Translations under genes and position numbers: made by a program
Part shown: positions 1 to 6,700 of the stretch, in pieces
Layout: each line of letters opens with the position of its first letter
Position numbering within the stretch: the stretch's first letter is position 1
DNA from: JACRDV01 sp024860865 [NCBI: Methanobacteriota archaeon]
GTDB lineage: Archaea > JACRDV01
NCBI GenBank assembly: GCA_024860865.1
Contig: JACRDV010000110.1
Coordinates: 1 to 9,392, forward strand
Direction: 5' to 3'
Length of the DNA: 9,392 nucleotides
The notes under the pieces: model-generated
What the model was told of the DNA's origin: nothing
What the model saw: the letters and a program-made list of their open reading frames with translations, nothing else
Databases searched by the model: none

Positions 1-77
1 CAGCTATTTTCATTGGCGCGATAATTTATGTTTTACTTCTTTTGATCTTTTCCTTGTTCATCCGCTTTGCTAGCTAG
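1..77 (+). CDS. 3' end of a membrane protein gene (partial, enters from left edge)
   Basis: The third frame is open from position 3 to the TAG at 75-77 and encodes 24 residues. They form one strongly hydrophobic segment (readable core GAIIYVLLLLIF) followed by a short tail with one arginine (FIRFAS), as expected for the last transmembrane helix of a polytopic membrane protein. The other two plus-strand frames are hydrophilic or stop early, which supports this frame. A final GAIIYxLLLL-type helix is seen in polysaccharide flippases, but 24 residues are too few to name a family. No start is visible. T-rich runs at 215-239 could end its transcript, and the next gene is convergent. Confidence 0.6.
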   Translation, partial: AIFIGAIIYVLLLLIFSLFIRFAS

Positions 78-214
78 CGCTCAAAGGATTAAAGAAAAAA
101 ATGGATAACGATGTAAGGAAATCCATGAAAAATACATTAAAGATTCAATATAGCCAGTCGGTACCTTCTGAATTAAGTTTTGGACTTTTTCTAGTCATAG
201 TCTTTGAAAATAAC

Positions 215-239
215 TTTTTTAGCTCTTTAATTTTTTATT
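215..239 (+). terminator. Oligo-T runs, possible archaeal terminator of the left-edge gene
   Basis: Two runs of six T (215-220 and 231-236) lie on the plus strand about 140 bases after the stop of the left-edge gene, just before the end of the convergent minus-strand gene. Archaeal RNA polymerase terminates at oligo-T without needing a hairpin. The general AT-richness of the spacer weakens the call. Confidence 0.3.
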
Positions 240-251
240 TTATAAGATTTT

Positions 252-464
252 TTAACTAATTCTGACCTGATCAAATCTTAATTTTTTCTTCATAAAACAT
301 TCAAAACAAACTTGCTTTTTTTCTTCATTTACTTTTAACTTAAACATTCGACTGCGTTGTTTTGGCTTCCCGCATACAGCACAGTATTTCTCCTGCAACA
401 ATTCTTCTTGAACAAATCTTATCAAACTTCGGTCATCTGTGAAAAACGGCATACTTTTTTGCAA
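252..464 (-). CDS. Small CxxC/CxxC zinc-finger-like protein, function unknown
   Basis: This encodes a 70-residue basic protein. Two knuckles, CAVC (Cys28, Cys31) and CFEC (Cys53, Cys56), are 21 residues apart, giving CX2C-X21-CX2C, which very probably binds one zinc ion. The stretch between and after them is rich in Lys and Arg (KPKQRSR, KKKLRF), which would suit nucleic-acid or ribosome binding; that is inference. The N-terminal 25 residues look helical (RFVQEELLQEK). The first codon is TTG: a GGAGA ribosome site at 471-475 lies 7 bases upstream of it, while the in-frame ATG at 450-452 is 19 bases away. The gene lies 134 bases downstream of the CARDB gene on the same strand, beyond a likely terminator, so it is probably transcribed separately. 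I do not recognise a named family. Confidence 0.7.
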   Translation of the reverse strand: MQKSMPFFTDDRSLIRFVQEELLQEKYCAVCGKPKQRSRMFKLKVNEEKKQVCFECFMKKKLRFDQVRIS

Positions 465-470
465 ATAAAT

Positions 471-475
471 TCTCC
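471..475 (-). promoter_or_regulatory. Shine-Dalgarno site selecting a TTG start
   Basis: The minus strand reads GGAGA here, 7 bases before the TTG at 462-464. The spacing is ideal for TTG and too long for the downstream ATG at 450-452. Confidence 0.55.
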
Positions 476-510
476 AGTAATATTTAGGCAGTCATCTTTT
501 TATTTTTGTT

Positions 511-520
511 TTTAAAAAAT
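511..520 (-). promoter_or_regulatory. Possible TATA element for the small zinc-finger gene
   Basis: The minus strand reads ATTTTTTAAA across these bases, about 47 bases before the TTG start. That would put a transcript start near 485-490 and leave a short leader containing the GGAGA site. The region is AT-rich, so chance matches are common. Confidence 0.25.
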
Positions 521-566
521 GCTTTTTATTGGGATTCACACTTTTCTATTTTTTTAGTTCTAAAAG

Positions 567-579
567 TAAATTAAAAAAA
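567..579 (-). terminator. Oligo-T stretch after the CARDB gene
   Basis: On the minus strand the sequence reads TTTTTTTAATTTA about 20 bases after the stop codon of the CARDB gene. The run of seven T fits an archaeal oligo-T terminator. No strong hairpin precedes it. Confidence 0.4.
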
Positions 580-598
580 GATGAAGTTGAGATTGTTG

Positions 599-2452
599 TT
601 AGTCTTCTCTTCCTCTATGTTTTCCTTTAGATCCCTTTTCTGCCTTCTCTGTTCTTTCAAAGTTAGGTTTGGATTTCGACTGGCCATGCACTAATATGTT
701 CACTATCTTTGTGATTTTCTCGCGAGGCATTTCTAGCGCTGGTTTGTATGAAACTCTAACAGCTAGCGGATAAATTTTGGTTTTCTTTTGACGTTTAACC
801 AACACATTGAATTTCATAGTTACTGTTTCACCAGGTTGGATTTCTTTAATTTCAAAGGCACGCTGGTATCTCCCATGTTGTGGAATCGCTGAGGCTGGAT
901 TCACTTCAATTAACATGAATTTCCAGCCAGCTTTAACATGTACTCTAATGTTAACATTTCTTGCTGTGACATTGCCAAGATTTTTAAGAGCAATTACTAA
1001 CCCAACCGACTCGCCTGCATTGACTTCTGTTTTAGTTGTTGTAATATTCAGCTCGAGTTTAGCTTGACCTTCTATTGCCTGAACAACTTCAAATGTAGTA
1101 GAAGCTGTTCCGTTGAGGTTGCCCTTAACAGCTTTTATTAGAACGGCATAAGTTCCTAAAGTAGCGTTCTCTGCTAATCTGAACTCTGCTTCGTACTTGC
1201 CATTAGAGCCCGTTTTAAGTGAATCATTGCCTGTGGCCGAAAATATTACGGCGCCAGCGGGATTTTTAACAGTAACTTCAACACTGGCATTTGCAACCGG
1301 TGCTGTGCCGTTAGTTGCTTTGCCCTTTATTTCGACTTCGCTGCCAGGCACATAGGGGCCATTGGCATCAACTGTTACCGCGAATTGAACTGCAGGCTGT
1401 GCGCTAATAACAACTGTACCATCAACATATCTATTGTTAGCTGTATTTGTTTCGCCAGAAACAGCGCTCGCGTTGGCAGAGATAATATGTGCCCCAAGTG
1501 CAACGCCAGTAGTATTCCAAGTGAATGTTAGATTTTTGCTTGCGCCAGCAACTAGAGAAGTAACTTTTTGTTTTCCAATTAAAGTCGTGTTGTAATAGCA
1601 ACTTACATTGAAAGTTTCTGTCACTGTTCCATTGTTCTTAGCTATGACTGATATTGAAATTTTATCTCCAACTGCCGCGCTAGTTTTAGATAGAGCAACA
1701 CTAGTTATAGCAACGTCATGAATTAATGAACCAACCAAAATTGTTTTAGTCTTGATGTTATCTCCAGTACTAGTCTCACCAGAAACTGGTCCGGCTGTTG
1801 CTGCAAGAACATGAGTTCCAAGGCTTGCTAAAGTTGTATTCCAATTGAAAGAAACTGTGGTATTAGCATTAGCAGCAAGGGCAATTGATTGGTTGCCGAT
1901 GTTCTTTCCATCAGTTGTATCAGTTAAGATTACTTTAAAGATTTCACCTATAGTACCCTTGTTTTTTATGTTAACATTGACTGAAACTAACTCACCCTGA
2001 GCGCAAGAGCTAGGTGCTGCGATAGAAGTTACTGCAACATCATGTACAATGGCAATAACGGCGACCGTTGTGGATTTAGAATTATCTGTTGGATCTGTTT
2101 CATTTGCAACTGGACCTGCTATGGCTGTTATTGTGTGGTTTCCAACACTAGTTGCCAAAGATGTGGTCCAACTAAACACTACTGTAGTATCAGCACCTGC
2201 TACTAAGGATACCGATTGGTTACCAATAGTAATATTCTGAGTGTTATCTTTTAAAACTAAATTGAAAGTTTCATTAGCTGTACCGTTATTCTTAACTTTA
2301 ACAGAAATATTAACTGATTCGCTTTGAGTTATTGCAGTTTTAGAGGGTGAAATGGTCGTTACAGCGACATCATGAGCAGAAGTAGCGGTTGCTGTTGGAA
2401 TTGTTACAAACACTAACAAGACTATCAATAATCCAGACAATATTCTTTTCAT
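599..2452 (-). CDS. Secreted multi-domain CARDB-repeat surface protein
   Basis: The chosen start gives 617 residues. A basic n-region (MKR) and hydrophobic core (residues about 4-20) with a likely signal-peptidase site near ATSA-HD mark export. Three CARDB-like beta-sandwich repeats of about 108-110 residues follow (about 27-136, 137-244, 245-351), each opening with HDVA(V/I)T. Next comes an Ig-like or MG2-like domain (about 352-458, with YVPGSEVEIKG and AYLIKA-like strands), then a final sandwich domain (about 460-588) resembling the NEW3/CARDB group. About 23 N-X-S/T sequons suggest dense N-glycosylation. The tail (about 589-617) is strongly charged (KGSKGKHRGRED) with no transmembrane helix, so attachment to the cell is unclear. 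It probably serves as a surface adhesin, S-layer-associated or binding protein; no catalytic domain is seen. An in-frame GTG at 2462-2464 would add MIDA, but a GGTGA site at 2461-2465 lies 8 bases before the ATG at 2450-2452, so the ATG is preferred. Confidence 0.85.
   Translation of the reverse strand: MKRILSGLLIVLLVFVTIPTATATSAHDVAVTTISPSKTAITQSESVNISVKVKNNGTANETFNLVLKDNTQNITIGNQSVSLVAGADTTVVFSWTTSLATSVGNHTITAIAGPVANETDPTDNSKSTTVAVIAIVHDVAVTSIAAPSSCAQGELVSVNVNIKNKGTIGEIFKVILTDTTDGKNIGNQSIALAANANTTVSFNWNTTLASLGTHVLAATAGPVSGETSTGDNIKTKTILVGSLIHDVAITSVALSKTSAAVGDKISISVIAKNNGTVTETFNVSCYYNTTLIGKQKVTSLVAGASKNLTFTWNTTGVALGAHIISANASAVSGETNTANNRYVDGTVVISAQPAVQFAVTVDANGPYVPGSEVEIKGKATNGTAPVANASVEVTVKNPAGAVIFSATGNDSLKTGSNGKYEAEFRLAENATLGTYAVLIKAVKGNLNGTASTTFEVVQAIEGQAKLELNITTTKTEVNAGESVGLVIALKNLGNVTARNVNIRVHVKAGWKFMLIEVNPASAIPQHGRYQRAFEIKEIQPGETVTMKFNVLVKRQKKTKIYPLAVRVSYKPALEMPREKITKIVNILVHGQSKSKPNFERTEKAEKGSKGKHRGRED
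1400..2374 (-). repeat. Three tandem CARDB-like coding repeats
   Basis: Within the surface-protein gene, three units of about 330, 324 and 321 bases (2045-2374, 1721-2044, 1400-1720) encode related domains. Shared marks are HDVA at the start, a K-N-(N/K)-GT motif, (T/S)xxW(N/T)T in the middle and AGPV or SAV followed by GET near the end. The protein similarity is clear but the DNA has diverged, so these are old duplications rather than recent ones. Confidence 0.75.
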
Positions 2453-2460
2453 CGCATCAA

Positions 2461-2465
2461 TCACC
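2461..2465 (-). promoter_or_regulatory. GGTGA ribosome binding site choosing the CARDB gene start
   Basis: The minus strand reads GGTGATTGATGCGATG, with GGTGA 8 bases before the ATG at 2450-2452. GGTGAT pairs with the ATCACC part of a typical archaeal 16S 3' end. It overlaps the upstream GTG, which argues against that GTG being the start. Confidence 0.5.
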
Positions 2466-2588
2466 GAGTTTTAATTAATTGAAACAGACTATCTAGTTAG
2501 CTTGAAACGATTTGGAACAATTTTAGAGAAAAAAAGGTGGGAAAAGCGTATTTTTGTCCTTTAGATTGGAATTTTAACATATTTTTGA

Positions 2589-2596
2589 TTTTATAC
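2589..2596 (+). promoter_or_regulatory. TATA-like element in front of the structured RNA
   Basis: TTTTATAC lies about 26 bases before position 2617-2618, where the first stem of the predicted RNA begins. The same octamer precedes the dCTP deaminase gene (3000-3007). Because TATA boxes are nearly symmetrical, it could also drive the divergent CARDB gene, with a leader of about 110 bases. No convincing BRE is seen on either side, so direction rests on the RNA location. Confidence 0.45.
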
Positions 2597-2616
2597 ACTG
2601 GTACCTGTACTGGTAA

Positions 2617-2870
2617 GAGCTTACAAGTCATTTGTGACTCAGTCCCTAAGCTGCCGCTCCTCCCGCAGTGAAAGTGCAAAGCGAGTCTGGGAGGAGTAAG
2701 GCTTTTTCCCCTGTGCTCCTGTGGAGAAAAGAGGCAGTGAATGGCCGAGTAAAGACACCAACCTCGAAAGCATCCGTAAGCACTGAAGCGGACCTGCGCC
2801 TCCGGCAACGGAGCGAGTTCTTGAAGTGGTGGATGCCCAATGCTTTATTTAGCGTTGGGAGGAAGTCCCC
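2617..2870 (+). ncRNA. Structured non-coding RNA candidate, family not recognised
   Basis: This block has about 56% G+C (counted over 2641-2870) between very AT-rich flanks, the usual mark of a stable RNA gene in an AT-rich archaeon. Stems readable on the plus strand: 2618-2623 with 2647-2652; a small hairpin 2626-2630/2635-2639; CTGCC 2651-2655 with GGCAG 2733-2737, enclosing CTCCTCCC 2657-2664 with GGGAGGAG 2689-2696 and a second arm of CTTTTTCC against GGAGAAAAG; CGAG 2746-2749 with CTCG 2763-2766; a long arm GCATCC 2770-2775 with GGATGC 2831-2836, CACT with AGTG, and CTCCG-GCAA-CGGAG at 2800-2813 (a GNRA tetraloop); and CCCAATGC 2836-2843 with GCGTTGGG 2852-2859. Junctions are purine-rich, which favours the plus strand. 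Short open frames here look like chance. I found no RNase P or SRP signature, no tRNA shape and no riboswitch I know. The 3' end is uncertain: it could reach the T run at 2929-2933. Confidence 0.6.
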
Positions 2871-2928
2871 AAATTTCAACTCTCAAGATGATAGTTATGC
2901 TAATTAGTTTGCGAAAAGTTCTTAGAAG

Positions 2929-2933
2929 TTTTT
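2929..2933 (+). terminator. Possible oligo-T end of the structured RNA
   Basis: A run of five T about 60 bases after the last clear stem could terminate the RNA. It is short and the surroundings are AT-rich. No gene or other structure is seen between 2871 and about 2990. Confidence 0.25.
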
Positions 2934-2993
2934 ACCGATATAGTTATTTTCATAGTCTTCATCAATTATCTTTCATATGATGGAAATTATTTT

Positions 2994-3007
2994 AAAAGCT
3001 TTTATAC
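2994..3007 (+). promoter_or_regulatory. BRE/TATA-type promoter of the dCTP deaminase gene
   Basis: AAAAGCTTTTATAC has the classic archaeal layout: a purine-rich BRE (AAAAG) directly followed by a TATA box (TTTTATA). Initiation would be expected near 3027-3030, giving a leader of about 65 bases before the ATG at 3093. Confidence 0.5.
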
Positions 3008-3083
3008 TAAGTTCTTTGGTGAATAGAGTAACTAGCTAAAAAAATTTAATTTAGTTCTTCTTGAACAAGTGAAAAAATACAAA

Positions 3084-3088
3084 GGTGA
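3084..3088 (+). promoter_or_regulatory. GGTGA ribosome binding site deciding the dcd start
   Basis: GGTGA lies 4 bases before the ATG at 3093-3095 and inside the reading frame that would begin at GTG 3069. Its position argues that translation starts at 3093, not at the GTG. Confidence 0.45.
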
Positions 3089-3092
3089 ACAG

Positions 3093-3653
3093 ATGGCCAA
3101 AATGTTATTTGATTTTGAGATAGAAGATGCAATCAAAAAAGGGCTAATAAAAATTGAGCCATTTGATGGGGAAAAACAACTGCAACCAGCCTCGATAGAC
3201 CTTAAACTAGGTTATCGCATAAGATTTTATAAAACGCTATCTATCCCTTACATTGATGTGAAAAATGCGAACATGGAAGATTACACCGAAGAATTAGCAG
3301 TCCAAGATGGCTTTATCTTACATCCAAATCAAACCATTCTAGCATCTACGCTTGAATGGATCGAACTATCGCCATATATTGCTGGAAAAATTGATGGCCG
3401 AAGTTCGGTGGGCAGATTACAAGTCAGAGTTCAAAATGCTGGCTGGATTGACCCAGCTTTTCGAGGAAATATTACATTGGAACTGAAGAATGACGGATTA
3501 GTCCCAGTGAAACTTTATCCTGGCATGAGAATTTGTCAATTGAGATTATGGCAAAGCGATAAACCTTGTGAGAGACCCTACCGGGGTAAATATCAAGATT
3601 CGAAAGGAACAGTCGGTCCTAGGTTATATCTTGATTTTACTGATTCCGAGTAG
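3093..3653 (+). CDS. dcd: dCTP deaminase (possibly bifunctional dCTP deaminase/dUTPase)
   Basis: The enzyme deaminates dCTP to dUTP, or to dUMP if bifunctional, feeding dTMP synthesis in the cytoplasm. With the ATG at 3093 it has 186 residues, close to the family norm. The trimeric dUTPase-like fold is marked by LQPASIDLKLG (about 30-40), the FILHPNQTILASTLE strand, DGRSSVGR (about 101-108, with the conserved Arg-Ser-Ser), AGWIDPAFRGNITLEL (about 116-131, where Glu130 of ITLEL matches the catalytic glutamate), PGMRICQL (about 143-150) and a C-terminal YRGKYQ segment that closes over the nucleotide. An upstream GTG at 3069 adds eight residues not usual in the family; another ATG at 3102 gives the more typical N-terminus but has worse ribosome-site spacing. 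It stands alone between its own promoter and a hairpin terminator. Bifunctionality cannot be settled by eye. Confidence 0.93.
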   Translation: MAKMLFDFEIEDAIKKGLIKIEPFDGEKQLQPASIDLKLGYRIRFYKTLSIPYIDVKNANMEDYTEELAVQDGFILHPNQTILASTLEWIELSPYIAGKIDGRSSVGRLQVRVQNAGWIDPAFRGNITLELKNDGLVPVKLYPGMRICQLRLWQSDKPCERPYRGKYQDSKGTVGPRLYLDFTDSE

Positions 3654-3689
3654 GAAATCTAGTAATCCAACTTCCCTCCATCAAAAGAG

Positions 3690-3718
3690 CTTAAAAAAGC
3701 TATAGCGCGCTTTTTAAG
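3690..3718 (+). terminator. Hairpin with U-rich arm after dcd
   Basis: CTTAAAAAAGC (3690-3700) pairs with GCTTTTTAAG (3709-3718) through about 10 base pairs with one bulged A and an eight-base loop. The 3' arm carries a run of five T. It lies 36 bases after the dcd stop and well before the uL16 gene, so it plausibly ends the dcd transcript. Confidence 0.45.
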
Positions 3719-3832
3719 GATAAAGTATATTAGAAGTTAAATCAATGCATTTAGTCCAAATCTAACCAAAGTGAAATAGTAGCAAAATACTTTAGATATT
3801 AAGATGAAAATTATACTTAAGGAGGCAGAAGA

Positions 3833-4339
3833 ATGGGCGAAAGACCAGGACGTTGCTACAGTGAAGTGCGCGATCGGGCATACACTAGAAGGGAATTCAT
3901 GCCAGGCGTTCCAGGGCTCAAGATAGCCCAGTTTGATATGGGTGACCCTTCAGGGTCATTTGATTATAAATTATCGCTAATTGCAAAAGAAAAATGCCAA
4001 ATTAGGCATAATGCCATCGAGGCTGCTAGAGTTGCAGCTAATAAATACCTACTTAATAAACTTAAGACTGGATACCATTTAAAGATTAAAATTTATCCGC
4101 ATCACATCCTCCGTGAGAACAAAATGGCTACTGGGGCTGGCGCTGATCGAGTTCAAGTTGGTATGAGACTGAGTTTCGGGCGCCCAATTGGAACAGCAGC
4201 TAGAGTTAAAAGTGGTGATGAGTTAATTACATTACGAGTTAGTAAAGAACATTTGATTTCTGCAAAAGAAGCTTTGCGCAGAGCAGTTGCAAAGTTTCCA
4301 ACGCCATGCTCAATTATTGTTGAAGAATTAAAGCATTAG
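3833..4339 (+). CDS. rpl10e: Large ribosomal subunit protein uL16 (archaeal L10e)
   Basis: This protein of the 50S subunit sits near the peptidyl-transferase centre and tRNA elbow. It has 168 residues, normal for archaeal and eukaryotic L10e. Typical segments are the N-terminal RPGRCY and [21 protein letters not shown], the helix [12 protein letters not shown], the [23 protein letters not shown] loop region that reaches toward the P-site, and [15 protein letters not shown]. The start is clear: GGAGG at 3821-3825 lies 7 bases before the ATG, the strongest ribosome site in the window, as expected for a highly expressed gene. A promoter probably lies in the AT-rich spacer 3720-3810 (for example TATATTAG near 3727), but no single box stands out. 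It heads a tight run of five genes, with PEP synthase starting 15 bases after its stop. Confidence 0.97.
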   Translation: MGERPGRCYSEVRDRAYTRREFMPGVPGLKIAQFDMGDPSGSFDYKLSLIAKEKCQIRHNAIEAARVAANKYLLNKLKTGYHLKIKIYPHHILRENKMATGAGADRVQVGMRLSFGRPIGTAARVKSGDELITLRVSKEHLISAKEALRRAVAKFPTPCSIIVEELKH

Positions 4340-4354
4340 CTTGGAGCTATATGT

Positions 4355-6676
4355 ATGGCCTTTGTGGCTTGGTTTGATGAATTGGCTAAAACGGACGTCA
4401 AAATTGCTGGTGGGAAAGGTGCAAATTTAGGTGAACTAACAAAAAGCGGATTTCCTGTTCCACCCGGTTTTGTTGTTATTGCAAGTGCCTACTCAGAATT
4501 TCTAGATAGAACCAATCTGCGAGAAAAAATTTTTAAAATTTTAAAAGAAACAAATGTTGATAATACTAAAGCTCTTTCTGATGCTTCTGATAAAATACGA
4601 AAGATAATTATTGAAGCAAAAATGCCGGATGAAATTCGCAACTCAATTATCGATTCATATAAACAACTCAGCAAAAAACTTAATAAAAACGAAGAATTTG
4701 TTGCAATAAGATCTTCTGCCACTTTCGAAGATTTACCGAGTGCTTCTTTTGCAGGGCAGCAGGAGAGTTACCTCAATATAAAAGGTCCTGATTATGTTGC
4801 CGAGAATGTGCAAAAATGTTGGGCATCACTTTTTACACCAAGAGCAATTTTCTACAGAGAAAAACACAAGTTCGATCACTCCAAGGTCAACATAGCAGTT
4901 GTAGTTCAGAAAATGGTTGAGGCTGAAAAAGCTGGAGTAATATTTACTGTTCACCCTGCAACTGGTGAGCAAGATAAAATTGTAATTGAAAGCACATGGG
5001 GGCTTGGAGAAAGCGTAGTTTCGGGATCTACTACGCCTGACCGTTTTGTCGTTTGGAAAGCTACAAAAGAAGTGGCTGAAAGGGACATTTCTAGAAAAGA
5101 GGTTATGCGAACTAAAGATCCTAAAACTGGAAAAACTGTTGAAGCAATTGTTCCAAAGGAAAAACAAAAAATTTCAACTCTTTCTGAACTTGAAATAAGC
5201 AGACTTGCTGAACTTGCTGAAAAAGTTGAGCAGCATTATTCTTTTCCTCAGGATATTGAATGGGCTGTTGAGGGCGGAGAAATTTATCTCCTTCAAAGCC
5301 GCCCTGTTACCGTGTTATACGAGAAGAAAGAAGTAAAGCCAACAGTTGAACGAAAAGCAATTTTAAGAGGACTTCCAGCAAGCCCTGGAATCGCAAGTGG
5401 ACCTGCAAGATTAATTCCAAGCGTTTCTGAAATATCAAAAGTTAAAAGTGGCGATATTTTAGTTACAAAAATGACAGCGCCAGATTGGGTCAGTGCGATG
5501 AGCCGAGCATCTGCAATTGTTACAGAAGATGGAGGAATGACTTGTCATGCCGCAATAGTTGCAAGAGAACTTGGCATTCCCTGTGTGGTCGGAACAGGTA
5601 ATGCGATGAGCATAATGAAGGACAGCGCTATATATAGTATTAATGCAAGTGCTGGCGTTGTATATGAAGGGGTAACCGAAGAAGCTAAACCTAAGATAGA
5701 GGTCGCTCCACCTACAGCAGTGCCTATGATTGAAGCCCCAGTAACCGGAACAAAAATTTACATGAATTTAGGTGTACCAGAAAAAATTAATGAATATGCT
5801 AACTTGCCTTTTGATGGAATTGGATTAATGAGAATTGAATTCATAATTGCTAGTTACATTTATGAACATCCAAATTTGCTCTTAGAAAAAGCTGATCACC
5901 AGAAATACATTGATAAGCTCGCCGAAGGAATTGCAACCGTAGCAAGAAAAATTCAGCCTAGGCCAGTTGTTGTTAGATTTTCAGATTTTAAGACAAATGA
6001 ATATCGAGCATTAAAGGGCGGAGAAAAGTACGAGCCAGTAGAAGCCAATCCAATGATAGGTTGGAGGGGCTGTTCAAGATATGTCAGCGAGAAATTTGAA
6101 GGGGCTTTTAGGCTCGAATGCAGAGCAGTCAAAAAGTGCAGAGAGGAATTTGGTCTCACAAATGTATGGGTAATGCTTCCTTTTGTTCGGACTACTTGGG
6201 AAGTTGAGCGTTGCCTTGAAATAATGAAAAATGAAAAGTTGGTCCGAAGCCCTGATTTTAAGGTATGGCTTATGGCTGAGGTTCCTTCTATTGTATTTAT
6301 GGCTGATGAATTCTCAAAATTATGTGATGGCTTTAGCATAGGCAGCAATGATTTGACTCAATTGATTTTGGGTGCTGACAGAGATTCAGAAATACTTGGG
6401 AAAATGGGATATTTTGATGAAAGAGATCCGGCAGTTAAAAGAGCGATCAAAAGTTTGATTGAAACTTCTCATAAGCATGGTGTCTCTATTTCAATTTGCG
6501 GGCAGGGTCCATCTGTGTATCCAGAGTTCACAGAATTCCTTGTCGAATGTGGAATCGATTCTATTTCGATCAACCCAGATGCGATTGTACAAACAAGAAA
6601 GTTAGTAGCTAGCATCGAGACTAAAATTATCATGAGAAGACTGGGTAAACTAAAAGAAAAACTCATTTCTCCCTAG
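4355..6676 (+). CDS. ppsA: Phosphoenolpyruvate synthase (pyruvate, water dikinase)
   Basis: It converts pyruvate, ATP and water to PEP, AMP and phosphate, the entry step of gluconeogenesis; archaeal versions may also run toward pyruvate. At 773 residues it has PEP synthase length, shorter than pyruvate phosphate dikinase. The N-terminal ATP-grasp domain (about 1-320) shows GGKGANLGEL (19-28), RSSATFEDLPSASFAGQQE (119-137) and a final LLQSRPVTV. The swivelling phosphohistidine domain (about 335-440) has EDGGMTCHAA, with His398 as the phosphorylated residue. The C-terminal TIM barrel (about 465-755) has GLMRIEF, the MAEVPS strand, GSNDLTQL for metal and substrate binding, and SICGQGPS with the catalytic Cys715. 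All key residues are intact. GGAG at 4343-4346 lies 8 bases before the ATG; a second ATG four bases upstream is out of frame. A T6 run (6677-6682) directly follows the stop and might allow partial termination. Confidence 0.97.
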   Translation: MAFVAWFDELAKTDVKIAGGKGANLGELTKSGFPVPPGFVVIASAYSEFLDRTNLREKIFKILKETNVDNTKALSDASDKIRKIIIEAKMPDEIRNSIIDSYKQLSKKLNKNEEFVAIRSSATFEDLPSASFAGQQESYLNIKGPDYVAENVQKCWASLFTPRAIFYREKHKFDHSKVNIAVVVQKMVEAEKAGVIFTVHPATGEQDKIVIESTWGLGESVVSGSTTPDRFVVWKATKEVAERDISRKEVMRTKDPKTGKTVEAIVPKEKQKISTLSELEISRLAELAEKVEQHYSFPQDIEWAVEGGEIYLLQSRPVTVLYEKKEVKPTVERKAILRGLPASPGIASGPARLIPSVSEISKVKSGDILVTKMTAPDWVSAMSRASAIVTEDGGMTCHAAIVARELGIPCVVGTGNAMSIMKDSAIYSINASAGVVYEGVTEEAKPKIEVAPPTAVPMIEAPVTGTKIYMNLGVPEKINEYANLPFDGIGLMRIEFIIASYIYEHPNLLLEKADHQKYIDKLAEGIATVARKIQPRPVVVRFSDFKTNEYRALKGGEKYEPVEANPMIGWRGCSRYVSEKFEGAFRLECRAVKKCREEFGLTNVWVMLPFVRTTWEVERCLEIMKNEKLVRSPDFKVWLMAEVPSIVFMADEFSKLCDGFSIGSNDLTQLILGADRDSEILGKMGYFDERDPAVKRAIKSLIETSHKHGVSISICGQGPSVYPEFTEFLVECGIDSISINPDAIVQTRKLVASIETKIIMRRLGKLKEKLISP

Positions 6677-6691
6677 TTTTTTCCTGCTTAT

Positions 6692-6696
6692 GTGAT
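6692..6696 (+). promoter_or_regulatory. GTGAT ribosome binding site deciding the mfnA-like start
   Basis: GTGAT followed by TTTA and then ATG (6701) places a 16S-complementary core 4 bases before the ATG. The GTG within it is in frame and could be misread as the start codon. Confidence 0.4.
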
Positions 6697-6700
6697 TTTA

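Noticed and set aside
101-259. 52-codon open frame starting at ATG 101 on the plus strand
   Set aside because: It overlaps the end of the convergent zinc-finger gene and has no good ribosome site. Its second half (ending NNFFSSLIFYFIRFFN) simply reads T-rich terminator-like DNA.
807-2240. Plus-strand open frames inside the CARDB gene
   Set aside because: They are antisense shadows of a gene with clear domain structure, with no ribosome sites of their own.
2884-2895. C-box-like GATGATA suggesting a C/D guide RNA
   Set aside because: It does not match RTGATGA exactly and no CTGA D box follows at the expected 50-60 base distance.
2497-2907. Several overlapping open frames of 77-103 codons on both strands
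   Set aside because: They lie across the GC-rich structured block, overlap each other, lack ribosome sites and encode low-complexity, non-protein-like sequence. GC-rich RNA genes often give such chance frames.
2617-2933. RNase P RNA
   Set aside because: A GGAGGAAGTCC-like string at 2859-2868 recalls the conserved 5' P4 region, but it is at the wrong (3') end and the obligatory ACAGAA...GGCTTA partner region is absent on both strands. A circularly permuted form would still need it.
2617-2933. SRP (7S) RNA
   Set aside because: No GGAGCAG-type helix 8 loop and no TGTAA Alu motif; the GNRA-capped stem 2800-2813 is fully paired where SRP needs an asymmetric loop, and no long end-to-end helix is seen.
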